NCBI RefSeq assembly: GCF_012641405.1
Contig: NZ_JABAII010000002.1
Span: 248,001-312,000, forward strand
Length of the DNA stretch: 64,000 nt
Direction: 5' to 3'
Origin: Rhizobium sp. P40RR-XXII
GTDB taxonomy: Bacteria; Pseudomonadota; Alphaproteobacteria; Rhizobiales; Rhizobiaceae
The position numbers were made by a program, and so were the translations under genes. Within the stretch, counting starts at the first letter, position 1; each line of letters opens with the position of its first letter. Positions 57,557 through 64,000 of this stretch are shown here, in pieces. Below the pieces are notes generated by a model, which ran no database searches, was not told where the DNA came from, and saw only the letters and a list, made by a program, of their open reading frames with translations.

Positions 57557-59566
57557 TCAGGCAAATTCCATGATCACGGCATCGACAGCGAGGCTCTCAC
57601 CCGGCTTGGCGTTGATCTTGCCGACGACCAGGTCGCGTTCGGCGCGCAGGACATTTTCCATCTTCATCGCCTCGACGATGGCCAGCGTCTCGCCGGCCTT
57701 GACTTCTTGTCCCTCGGCAACGGCAATGGCGACGACCAGGCCAGGCATGGGGCAGAGCAGCAGCTTCGACGTGTCGGGCGGCAATTTGACGGGCATGAGC
57801 TTGTCGAGCTCAGCCTGACGCGGGGTGAATACCTTGACCCTGACGGAAATGCCCTGCCAGTCGATACGCAGGCCGTTCAGCAGGCTGCGGATCTGGACGG
57901 TCAGCTTGCGGCCGTTTACGGTGCCGGCCCAGACGGCATCGCCGGGACGCCAGTCGGTTGCGACAGTCACGATCTTGCCGCCGATCCGCATATCCATCTC
58001 GAAAGGAATGGTCACCACACCCTCGAGCAATGCCACGGGCAGGTAGGCCGTGCCGAGCTTGACGATCCAGTTCTCCGGCAACGGCCCGGCTGTGGGACGC
58101 AAGCGATCGGCATAGCGTTCGCGGCGGTTGGATTCGATCAGGCTGCAGGAGAGGGCGACTGCGGCAAGAAGTGCTGTCTGGTCCTCATCCGGCGTCACAG
58201 GCGCGAACCCATCAGGATATTCCTCGGCAATGAAGCCGGTAGAAAGGCGGCCCTCGCGCCAGCGCGGATGCTTCATCAGCGCGGACAGGAATGGCATGTT
58301 GTGTTCGATGCCGTCGACCACGAAACCGTCCAAGGCTTCGCCCATCGCTTCAATCGCTTCCAGCCTGGTGGGAGCCCAGGTGCAGAGCTTGGCGATCATC
58401 GGATCATAGTACATGGAGATCTCGGCGCCTTCGAAGACGCCGGTGTCGTTGCGGACGGCCGATTTTTCCGTCTTGCCCTCGCGCGGCGGGCGATAGCGCG
58501 TCAGACGGCCGATCGAGGGCAGGAAATTGCGATAGGGATCCTCCGCATAAAGGCGGCTTTCGACCGCCCAGCCGTTGAGCTTGATATCCGCCTGCTTGAA
58601 CGGTAGCTTTTCGCCGGCGGCGACGCGGATCATCTGCTCGACGAGGTCGATGCCGGTCACAAGCTCCGTCACCGGATGCTCGACCTGCAGGCGGGTGTTC
58701 ATTTCGAGGAAGTAGAAGTTCCTGTCGCGATCGACGATGAATTCGACCGTGCCGGCACTTTGATAATCGACGGCCTTGGCGAGCGCCACGGACTGTTCGC
58801 CCATGGCCTTGCGCGTCGCCTCGTCGAGAAACGGCGAGGGCGCTTCTTCCACGACCTTCTGGTTCCGGCGCTGGATGGAGCATTCCCGCTCGCCGAGATA
58901 GACCACGTTGCCATGGGCATCGGCCAGTACCTGGATCTCGATGTGCCGGGGGTCGACGACGAATTTCTCGATGAAGATGCGATCGTCGCCGAAGGAGCTT
59001 TTCGCTTCCGAACGGGCGCGCTCGAACCCGTCGCGCACCTCGTCCTTGCTCCAGGCAATGCGCATGCCCTTGCCGCCGCCGCCGGCGGAGGCCTTGATCA
59101 TGACGGGATAACCGATCTCGGCCGCGATCCGCTCGGCGTGATCGGCGTCATCGATGATGCCGAGATGGCCCGGCACGGTGGACACATTGGCGGCGTTGGC
59201 GAATTTCTTCGATTCGATCTTGTCGCCCATGGCCTCGATCGCCTTCGGCTTGGGGCCGATGAAGATGATGCCTTCCTTCTCCAGCGCCGCGCAGAAGGAG
59301 GCGCGCTCGGAGAGGAAACCGTAGCCCGGATGAACCGCTTCGGCGCCGGTCTCCTTGCAGGCGGCGATGATCTTGTCGGCGACGAGATAGCTTTCGGCGG
59401 CGGGCGCCGGACCGATATGGACTGATTCATCCGCCATTTCGACATGAAGAGCATCCCGATCGGCATCCGAATAGACGGCGACCGTCAGGATACCCATCCG
59501 GCGCGCCGTCTTGATCACGCGGCAAGCGATCTCACCGCGATTGGCGATCAGGATTTTCTTGAACAT
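57557..59566 (-). CDS. pccA: Propionyl-CoA carboxylase, biotin-containing alpha subunit
   Basis: A 669-residue biotin-dependent carboxylase subunit with three parts: biotin carboxylase (MFKKILIANRGEIACRVI, KASAGGGGKGMR, EECSIQRRNQKVVEEAPSP, NFYFLEMNTRLQVEHPVTE), a middle linker and a C-terminal biotinyl domain with EAMKMEN, whose Lys is biotinylated. Together with PccB it makes methylmalonyl-CoA. GGAG 5 bases before ATG 59566 fixes the start; an ATG 5 codons earlier is disfavoured. It is transcribed toward adhC, 160 bases away. Confidence 0.96.
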   Translation of the reverse strand: MFKKILIANRGEIACRVIKTARRMGILTVAVYSDADRDALHVEMADESVHIGPAPAAESYLVADKIIAACKETGAEAVHPGYGFLSERASFCAALEKEGIIFIGPKPKAIEAMGDKIESKKFANAANVSTVPGHLGIIDDADHAERIAAEIGYPVMIKASAGGGGKGMRIAWSKDEVRDGFERARSEAKSSFGDDRIFIEKFVVDPRHIEIQVLADAHGNVVYLGERECSIQRRNQKVVEEAPSPFLDEATRKAMGEQSVALAKAVDYQSAGTVEFIVDRDRNFYFLEMNTRLQVEHPVTELVTGIDLVEQMIRVAAGEKLPFKQADIKLNGWAVESRLYAEDPYRNFLPSIGRLTRYRPPREGKTEKSAVRNDTGVFEGAEISMYYDPMIAKLCTWAPTRLEAIEAMGEALDGFVVDGIEHNMPFLSALMKHPRWREGRLSTGFIAEEYPDGFAPVTPDEDQTALLAAVALSCSLIESNRRERYADRLRPTAGPLPENWIVKLGTAYLPVALLEGVVTIPFEMDMRIGGKIVTVATDWRPGDAVWAGTVNGRKLTVQIRSLLNGLRIDWQGISVRVKVFTPRQAELDKLMPVKLPPDTSKLLLCPMPGLVVAIAVAEGQEVKAGETLAIVEAMKMENVLRAERDLVVGKINAKPGESLAVDAVIMEFA

Positions 59567-59647
59567 GCAATCTCCGCCCAAATACTCTATTCAGTCAGTG
59601 TTTTAGCCACAAATTGCATGGCCGGTCCATGCGCAAGCTGTCTTGGC

Positions 59648-60583
59648 TCACGCCGCTTTTGCCAATTTTGACTGCACGCGCTCCCGCCAGATGATGAAGA
59701 GACCGGAGCTGACGATGATGGCAATGCCGATCCATTTGGAAAGATTGGGGAAATCGCCGAAGATCGCGTAGCCGAGGACGGTGGCGGAAATGATCTCGAA
59801 ATATTGGAACGGGGCGAGCAGCGAAAGGGGTGCCAGCCGGAAGGCCCGGACGACAAGCATATGCGCGTAGCCCGATATCGAACCCAGAATCAGTAGAAGC
59901 GCGAGGCCGAGCGCAGAGGCGGGCAGGGAAGGCTCGAAATCGGCGATGCCGGCGGATGCCCCGGCCAACAGGGTGGCCGTCATGAACAGCGTGCCGCCTA
60001 CGCCGGCCATGACCTGCATCGTCAATGGCGAATCCGCCTCGCCGACGGCGCGATTCATGAACAGATAGAGTGCAAAGAGGAAGGCGCAGGCTACAGGCAG
60101 CAGCGCTTTCAGCCCAAAGATCTCGAAACTCGGCTGAATGACGATCATCGCGCCGACGAAGCCGATGGCGATCGCCAGCCAGCGTCTCCAGCCGACCTTG
60201 TCGCCCAGAAACAGAGCTGAAAGTGCTGTCAGCATGAATGGTTCGACGAAATAGATCGCGAAGACATCGGCAAGCGGCATGTATTTGACCGCTGCGAAGA
60301 AGAGCAGGCTGGCCGCACCGTGCAACGCGCCACGCAGGAGGTTCATCCAGGGACGCTTTGCCGAGAATGCCGACCGTCCAGTTTCGGTCGCCAGCAGCGG
60401 CAGCATGCAGACAATCTGAAAGAAGAAGCGATAGAAGGTCACCTGGCCTGGCGACATGCCTTCGAAACTCGCCATGTACTTGGCAATCGCATCCATCGTC
60501 GGCAGCAGGAACATGGCGCTTGCCATGATCGTCATGCCTTTGAGGGGATTCTGCTGTGTGGAAACGGCGGGAGAGATGGACAT
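59648..60583 (-). CDS. DMT-superfamily (EamA-type) transporter
   Basis: A 311-residue permease with two EamA repeats and about ten membrane helices (for example MTIMASAMFLLPTMDAIAKYM, LLFFAAVKYMPLADVFAIYFVEPFMLTALSALFLGDKVGWRRWLAIAIGFVGAMIVIQPSFEIFG, and RAFRLAPLSLLAPFQYFEIISATVLGYAIFGDFPNLSKWIGIAIIVSSGLFIIWRERVQSK). The helix-terminal EP and GD motifs are typical of this family. Substrate unknown; possibly metabolite or amine export. It lies 81 bases upstream of pccA on the same strand. Confidence 0.9.
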   Translation of the reverse strand: MSISPAVSTQQNPLKGMTIMASAMFLLPTMDAIAKYMASFEGMSPGQVTFYRFFFQIVCMLPLLATETGRSAFSAKRPWMNLLRGALHGAASLLFFAAVKYMPLADVFAIYFVEPFMLTALSALFLGDKVGWRRWLAIAIGFVGAMIVIQPSFEIFGLKALLPVACAFLFALYLFMNRAVGEADSPLTMQVMAGVGGTLFMTATLLAGASAGIADFEPSLPASALGLALLLILGSISGYAHMLVVRAFRLAPLSLLAPFQYFEIISATVLGYAIFGDFPNLSKWIGIAIIVSSGLFIIWRERVQSKLAKAA

Positions 60584-60803
60584 GAAGAGACATCAAACAC
60601 GAGAGAGGCATGCAATCAAGGCGCGATCGTGAGCGGATCGCAAGACGCGGAAACAGGCATGGCAAAACGTCACACTTTTCCATTTGGGACAGATCGGAAT
60701 GGCGGGATGACGTCCTTAGACCTATCTCCGCCTTCGGAAACGGATAAAACATAAACGCGCCGCACAAAAAATCAGCGACGCAGCCAGGAAAAGGATCGCA
60801 CCG

Positions 60804-61226
60804 ATGTTCAAACCCGAACAAGAGACGACCGTTTTTTCGGATGAGGGCGACGATACGCTGGGCGGACGGTTGTCCATGGCCCGCGATGCCGCCGGCATCA
60901 GCCTCGAAACATTGGCAAGCCAGCTTGGCGTCAGCGAGGAGACGATGCTTGCCTGGGAATCCGATCGCGCCGAACCCAACCCCTCCGCCCTGGTGAAGAT
61001 GTCGGCTCTCTTCGATGTTTCCCCGGCGTGGTTGATGACCGGGTCGGGCGATGGTCCTGGAGAGGATAGCGACGAGCGCGCCTTGGAAGCTGTCCGAAAC
61101 GAGCTTTCGCGGCTACGAACAGCACACCAGGAAATCGGCAAACTGATCGAGGCGACCACTCACCAACTCGAGCGGCTCGATCATCAGATCCGGCTGCGCA
61201 AACTCAGCAAGGACGTGGCGCATTGA
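60804..61226 (+). CDS. XRE-family transcription regulator with coiled-coil tail
   Basis: A 140-residue protein. Residues 19-78 form a lambda-type helix-turn-helix: LGGRLSMARDAAGISLETLASQLGVSEETMLAWESDRAEPNPSALVKMSALFDVSPAWLMTG. The C-terminal 50 residues are highly charged and helical (LEAVRNELSRLRTAHQEIGKLIEATTHQLERLDHQIRLRK), likely a dimerising coiled coil. AAGGA eight bases before the ATG defines the start. Its targets are unknown. It converges with a 50-residue small gene 18 bases on. Confidence 0.9.
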   Translation: MFKPEQETTVFSDEGDDTLGGRLSMARDAAGISLETLASQLGVSEETMLAWESDRAEPNPSALVKMSALFDVSPAWLMTGSGDGPGEDSDERALEAVRNELSRLRTAHQEIGKLIEATTHQLERLDHQIRLRKLSKDVAH

Positions 61227-61244
61227 GCGCGGAGCTGGGCATTT

Positions 61245-61397
61245 CTAGCTCAGGCGGGCAATCGTATCGTCAAGATCGATAATCTCGGCACCGCCTTTTG
61301 CGCTCACGCCCTGCATCTTCATCGCCAGCAGTTCGTCGCGATGGGCGATCTTTTCGCCTCTGATTTTGATAAGCTTCAAACGAAAATCATCATTCAT
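61245..61397 (-). CDS. Small 50-residue protein of unknown function
   Basis: A compact reading frame of 50 codons starting MNDDFRLKLIKIRGEKIAHRD. It is well formed: GGAGGGG lies 5 bases before the ATG, codon usage is like the neighbours, and the product is rich in Lys, Glu and Ile (LAMKMQGVSAKGGAEIIDLDD). No motif is recognised. The gene lies on the same strand as and about 80 bases downstream of the HTH-like small gene, so the two may be co-transcribed. Confidence 0.55.
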   Translation of the reverse strand: MNDDFRLKLIKIRGEKIAHRDELLAMKMQGVSAKGGAEIIDLDDTIARLS

Positions 61398-61475
61398 CTC
61401 AAACCCCTCCGTTTGGAGTGAATTATCCGCCGTTTGCCGGACTGCCGTTGTTTTCCAGGTTCATCTCCGTCGATC

Positions 61476-61691
61476 TCAGTCGTGCCCGCGTCCGCGATAC
61501 GTGGTCGGGACGCCGGCCTCCTCATGGCATTGTGCGAGAGTTTCCAGCCACTCTGCCAATCCGGCCGGCACTTCGGCATTTCCAACTTCCATTGCCTCCA
61601 CCCATGATAGGTCGCATTGCAGGGCGCTCGCCAGATTGATAGGCGTCCAGCGGATATGCAAAAGGCATTCGGAAAAGCGTTCTGGCGTCAT
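61476..61691 (-). CDS. Small helix-turn-helix-like protein
   Basis: A 71-residue protein beginning MTPERFSECLLHIRWTPINLASALQCDLSWVEAMEVGNAEVPAGLAEWLETLAQCHEEAGVP. The L-A-S-A-L-x-C-x-L-S-W-V-E-A-M-E-x-G-x-x-x-V-P pattern resembles the XRE HTH, where W and E mark the recognition helix and G the turn. GGAGG sits 4 bases before the ATG. Comparable short HTH proteins are common in rhizobia; whether this one binds DNA alone is unknown. Confidence 0.8.
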   Translation of the reverse strand: MTPERFSECLLHIRWTPINLASALQCDLSWVEAMEVGNAEVPAGLAEWLETLAQCHEEAGVPTTYRGRGHD

Positions 61692-61960
61692 GCATCCTCC
61701 GATTTTTGAAGAATTTCACGGTGCCAGAGAGGGGCGCGAAGTCAAGTAACCGCGGAGACCTAACGGCTCTCGCTGATCGAGGCGGGAGAACAGCATGAAC
61801 GCCCCGAACATACGAAAATATATGAGGCGGGGACACCAAGCGCTCGATATCGACAAAAGCTGATTTCAAGCGAGCAAGTACTCAACAGCGCGGAGAGATA
61901 TCCGTTGTGTTCTGCGACCCGTTTCATTGCGGAATATATGCTTGCCTAAAGCACTGTTTG
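61692..61960. other. Gap upstream of the small HTH-like gene, no convincing gene
   Basis: It should contain the promoter of the minus-strand small gene. A plus-strand 22-codon frame (61796-61864) with GGAG is too short to support. Confidence 0.4.
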
Positions 61961-61990
61961 AAAAACAAAAAACCCGGCCTAAGCCGGGTT
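61961..61990 (-). terminator. Terminator of tRNA-Leu
   Basis: AACCCGGC and GCCGGGTT form an 8-bp stem around CTAA. On the minus strand the hairpin is followed by a T-rich run (TTTTGTTTTT), six bases after the tRNA CCA end. Confidence 0.9.
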
Positions 61991-61995
61991 CTTTT

Positions 61996-62080
61996 TGGTG
62001 CGGTCGAGAAGACTCGAACTTCCACGGGTTGCCCCACAGCGACCTCAACGCTGCGCGTCTACCAATTCCGCCACGACCGC
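61996..62080 (-). tRNA. tRNA-Leu, anticodon GAG
   Basis: An 85-base type II tRNA read on the minus strand. The acceptor stem pairs GCGGTCG (62080 inward) with CGACCGC, followed by A and an encoded CCA. The D-arm has TGGTAGACGC, the anticodon loop is TTGAGGT with anticodon GAG for CTC/CTT Leu codons, a long variable arm follows, and the T-arm contains GTTCGAGTC. It is flanked by a promoter and a strong terminator, so it is a single-gene transcript. Confidence 0.97.
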
Positions 62081-62114
62081 ATCGTGGTAGGCTGGATTGC
62101 TCCGGCGCGGCTGC

Positions 62115-62143
62115 ATGTAGCAAAAGCATTCGGGGGGCACAAG
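62115..62143 (-). promoter_or_regulatory. Promoter of tRNA-Leu
   Basis: On the minus strand CTTGTG (62138-62143) and CTACAT (62115-62120) have exactly 17 bases between them, close to rhizobial CTTGAC-N17-CTATAT. Initiation near 62107 gives a 27-base leader before the mature tRNA. Confidence 0.75.
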
Positions 62144-62318
62144 AGCGATGTGTCAGTTTTTTTAAATTCCTTCACAGCTCCTCCGATCGTATCAGCCCAG
62201 ATGCGGTGGAAACGCCTTAGATGTTTGAATTTCCGCCCGAATAGCGCCATATGTGGACAACCCGCAGGCAGCGCTGGATTTCCACATGAGCGGCCGGCGG
62301 CACGCAAAGGACTGCCAT

Positions 62319-63035
62319 ATGCTTCGCACAGAACTTTCCCACCAGATGCTTCCCGTCCACGGTACGCCGCCTGTTCGCTGGCGGATCAGCGAGGGACTCG
62401 TGCCTTATGAAGAGGCCGTCGCCACCATGGAAGCCGAAGTCGCCGATATCGCCGAGGGGCGGGCGCCGGAGCTGGTCTGGCTGGTCGAGCATCCGCCGCT
62501 CTATACCGCCGGCACCAGCGCCGATGTCGCCGATCTCATCGAGCCGGATCGATTTCCGGTATTCGCGACCGGACGCGGCGGCGAATACACCTATCACGGG
62601 CCGGGCCAGCGCGTGGCCTATGTCATGCTGGACCTGAAGTGTCGGCGGCAGGATATCCGCGCCTTCGTGGGCGCGCTTGAAGAAGTCATCATTCGTACGC
62701 TCGATGCGATGAATGTGCGCGGCGAACGTCGTGAGGATCGGGTCGGAGTATGGGTCCGGCGCCCGGAAAAGCCGGTTCTACCAGATGGCACCGTAACCGA
62801 AGACAAGATCGCAGCCCTCGGCATCCGCGTACGCAAATGGGTGACGTTTCATGGCCTTTCGCTGAACGTCGATCCAGATCTCGGCCATTTCACCGGCATT
62901 ATTCCCTGCGGGATTTCTGCTTACGGCGTCACCAGCCTCGTCGATCTCGGTCTGCCGGTCATGATGACCGATGTCGACATCCGCCTTCGCGACGCCTTCG
63001 AACAGGTCTTCGGACAGACGGTCAACGACGCGTAG
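62319..63035 (+). CDS. lipB: Octanoyl-[ACP]:protein N-octanoyltransferase
   Basis: A 238-residue LipB enzyme that moves octanoate from acyl carrier protein to the lipoyl domains of pyruvate, 2-oxoglutarate and glycine cleavage (GcvH) enzymes. Signatures: [66 protein letters not shown] with the catalytic Lys, and [15 protein letters not shown] with the acyl-Cys. ATG at 62319 with AAAGG 8 bases upstream fits the family; an open frame 22 codons earlier does not. No terminator on the plus strand is seen. Confidence 0.95.
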   Translation: MLRTELSHQMLPVHGTPPVRWRISEGLVPYEEAVATMEAEVADIAEGRAPELVWLVEHPPLYTAGTSADVADLIEPDRFPVFATGRGGEYTYHGPGQRVAYVMLDLKCRRQDIRAFVGALEEVIIRTLDAMNVRGERREDRVGVWVRRPEKPVLPDGTVTEDKIAALGIRVRKWVTFHGLSLNVDPDLGHFTGIIPCGISAYGVTSLVDLGLPVMMTDVDIRLRDAFEQVFGQTVNDA

Positions 63036-63186
63036 GACCGATTCCCGAGCGCTTCCGCGCGATCCTAGGAAAGCCCGGCAGATCAAGCAGCCCTGTCCGA
63101 TCGACCACTGCAGTTCGCCGCAGCCTTACAGGGAAAGGCGAATCATTTTGGACAGGTGGGTCTTGCGGCATGGCGCGCCAGCCAAG
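63036..63186. other. Gap after lipB, no gene seen
   Basis: Contains no frame with a ribosome binding site and family-like sequence, and no plus-strand terminator. It is followed by the hairpin at 63191-63220, which belongs to a minus-strand transcript. Confidence 0.5.
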
Positions 63187-63320
63187 AAAAATGCCCTGGA
63201 AGGGAGAGCATCCAGGGCATAGAGAGGGGAACTGCAGGGAAGAGAGTAGGGCGACACGCTCGCACTTCAAGGCCCGAAGCCCGTGATAGGTTGTATCGCG
63301 TCAACAATCGCTTTCATCTA
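63187..63320 (-). ncRNA. Possible small RNA on the minus strand
   Basis: On the minus strand a CU-rich stretch (CTACTCTCTTCCCTGC, TTCCCCTCTC) leads into a 10-bp terminator stem ATGCCCTGGA/TCCAGGGCAT (63191-63220) with TGCTCTCCCT as the loop and TTTTT after it. CU-rich single strands and loops can pair with ribosome binding sites, as in several rhizobial trans-acting RNAs. No strand-correct gene lies immediately upstream, so the terminator belongs either to such a transcript or to a very short peptide. A CTATAG box lies near 63318; the exact 5' end is unknown. Confidence 0.4.
63191..63220 (-). terminator. Minus-strand intrinsic terminator
   Basis: A perfect 10-bp stem with a 10-base loop, followed on the minus strand by TTTTTCTTGG. 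On the plus strand it would be followed by AGAGAGG, so it is not a lipB terminator. Confidence 0.85.
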
Positions 63321-63336
63321 TAGCGGGACATCGGCC

Positions 63337-63352
63337 ACTGCTGATCAGCAGT
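63337..63352. promoter_or_regulatory. 16-bp perfect palindrome, possible operator
   Basis: ACTGCTGATCAGCAGT is a perfect palindrome 13 bases upstream (minus strand) of CTATAG at about 63318-63323, covering the expected -35 area of that promoter. It resembles a dimeric repressor site; no regulator is known. Confidence 0.45.
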
Positions 63353-63596
63353 TTGACGTTCGATGCCATTGCAGCCCGAACGCATCGCTGATCCGCGCGT
63401 GAGATAATCGAGCGCCATTATGCCATATCGGCATCTTTGCCTTATCTACCTCCGGATGAATCCGGCACCCCGACGAAAGACCATCAGCGATTGCCGATCC
63501 CGCCAAGCCTCTCTTTTTGATGGCTATTTTTGTACAGTTTGCGTTCATGTTCGTCCGCATATGGTGTTTTCCGTCGCCCCAGAAATCGCGCGTCGA
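63353..63596. other. Gap between the palindrome and the promoter of the exported protein gene
   Basis: No gene with family-like sequence. A 99-codon minus-strand frame exists (63345-63644) but lacks a ribosome binding site. The stretch is somewhat richer in A+T than its surroundings. Confidence 0.5.
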
Positions 63597-63626
63597 TTGA
63601 CAATCGGTAGGGACGATACGATTAAT
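63597..63626 (+). promoter_or_regulatory. Promoter of the exported Cys/Thr-rich protein gene
   Basis: TTGACA (63597-63602) is followed after 18 bases by ATTAAT (63621-63626). Start would be near 63633, giving about 30 bases of leader before a GGAGG-preceded ATG. Confidence 0.55.
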
Positions 63627-63662
63627 AGTTTCGACATTCGTCATAGAGCGGAGGAAATGCCA

Positions 63663-64000
63663 ATGACTAGTCGTGCCATTCTGTTGATGTCTTTTGCGTC
63701 TCTTGCAGTTGTAGGTTCGATGGGCCTCGCTTCTTCGGCTTCTGCGCTAACCATGAAAGAGTGCAGCGCCAAATACCAGGCGGCTAAGACCGCTGGTACC
63801 TTGAACGGCCAAAAGTGGAACGACTTCCGCGCGACGCAGTGCAGCGCCGATGCCAGCGCCACCACCACGACTGCGCCGGCAACCACCGCGCCGGCCACAA
63901 CGACACCTTCCAAGACTGCGAAGACGACCGCTGCCGCCAAGGTAGACGCCAGCGAGCCCGATGCCATGAAGCCGCCGGCAAGCGAGCCGGCAAAGCCGAC
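63663..64000 (+). CDS. Exported protein with PsiF-like motif and Thr/Ala/Pro-rich tail (3' end cut off)
   Basis: The first 112 residues of a secreted protein. A signal peptide (LLMSFASLAVVGSMGLASSASA) precedes MKECSAKYQAAKTAGTLNGQKWNDFRATQC, a C-x-n-K-Y-x-x-A-K-x-x-G-x-L-x-G-x-x-W-x-x-F-x-x-x-x-C pattern resembling the PsiF repeat, with two Cys that may pair. A low-complexity linker (TTTTAPATTAPATTTPSK) follows, rich in Thr, Ala, Pro and Lys. GGAGG (63650-63654) marks the ATG. Function unknown. The frame remains open at the window edge. Confidence 0.75.
   Translation, partial: MTSRAILLMSFASLAVVGSMGLASSASALTMKECSAKYQAAKTAGTLNGQKWNDFRATQCSADASATTTTAPATTAPATTTPSKTAKTTAAAKVDASEPDAMKPPASEPAKP

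Noticed and set aside
61796..61864. A 22-codon plus-strand frame with GGAG upstream
   Set aside because: Too short and without a context to support it.
63345..63644. A 99-codon minus-strand frame
   Set aside because: No ribosome binding site, no family resemblance, and it overlaps the promoter region of the divergent exported protein gene.

Overview
The window looks like a chromosomal segment of an alphaproteobacterium of the Rhizobium group (Rhizobiaceae). The evidence is high GC with strong third-position G/C, the split PurS/PurQ/PurL enzyme, a suf operon with two cysteine desulfurases and an Irr-type operator, an ATP12-type F1-ATPase assembly factor, a DUF1127 protein, promoters close to the rhizobial CTTGAC-N17-CTATAT form, and a dispersed intergenic repeat of rhizobial type. 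Species cannot be named from sequence reading alone. No prophage, insertion sequence, CRISPR array or rRNA was seen; this is mainly housekeeping DNA with a few accessory patches.

Layout. 0-8.1 kb: purine genes on the minus strand (purC-purS-purQ, then purL and the cut-off bolA) interrupted by a lipoprotein, a P-loop ATPase, a DUF1127 gene, a MocR-type regulator and a PagL-like outer-membrane enzyme. 8.3-14.4 kb: hydrolase, membrane proteins, purB, rpe and a Leu/Ile/Val-type binding protein. 14.5-20.2 kb: a tightly overlapping plus-strand set for maturing a molybdenum hydroxylase (MoxR ATPase, VWA/CoxE protein, split XdhC, MoeA/MobA-like fusion) without any structural molybdoenzyme in view. 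20.2-30.5 kb: NUDIX, DEAD-box helicase, M23 peptidase, ferritin-like protein, peroxiredoxin, a large DUF3971/AsmA-type protein, an alkyltransferase-like protein and tyrS. 30.8-33.2 kb: a secreted caspase-fold protein whose His and Cys catalytic residues are both replaced.

34.8-41.8 kb: the complete suf operon (iscS-like, sufB, C, D, S, T, A) making Fe-S clusters, preceded by a good promoter whose start region carries an Irr-type box. 41.9-42.7 kb: a Tat-like secreted protein and an orphan HigA-type antitoxin. 43.1-47.75 kb: the glycine cleavage operon gcvT-gcvH-gcvP under a tandem glycine riboswitch. 47.9-51.6 kb: copper chaperone, pseudouridine synthase-HAD-ATP12 operon and a lipoprotein. 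51.7-59.6 kb: propionyl-CoA carboxylase beta (plus strand) and alpha (minus strand) genes flanking two DoxX paralogues, a guanidinium exporter gene with a guanidine-II (mini-ykkC) riboswitch, and the formaldehyde-detoxification genes (adhC, fghA). 59.6-64 kb: DMT transporter, XRE regulator, two small proteins, tRNA-Leu(GAG), lipB, a possible small RNA, and a cut-off secreted protein.

The most useful observations are the double-mutant pseudo-caspase, the two riboswitches, the Irr box sitting on the suf transcription start, a GntR-type palindrome covering the MocR start codon, the possible CU-rich small RNA near 63.2 kb with a perfect palindrome upstream, the orphan molybdoenzyme-maturation operon, and small genes with strong ribosome binding sites. 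I saw nothing that clearly amounts to a wholly new multi-gene system.
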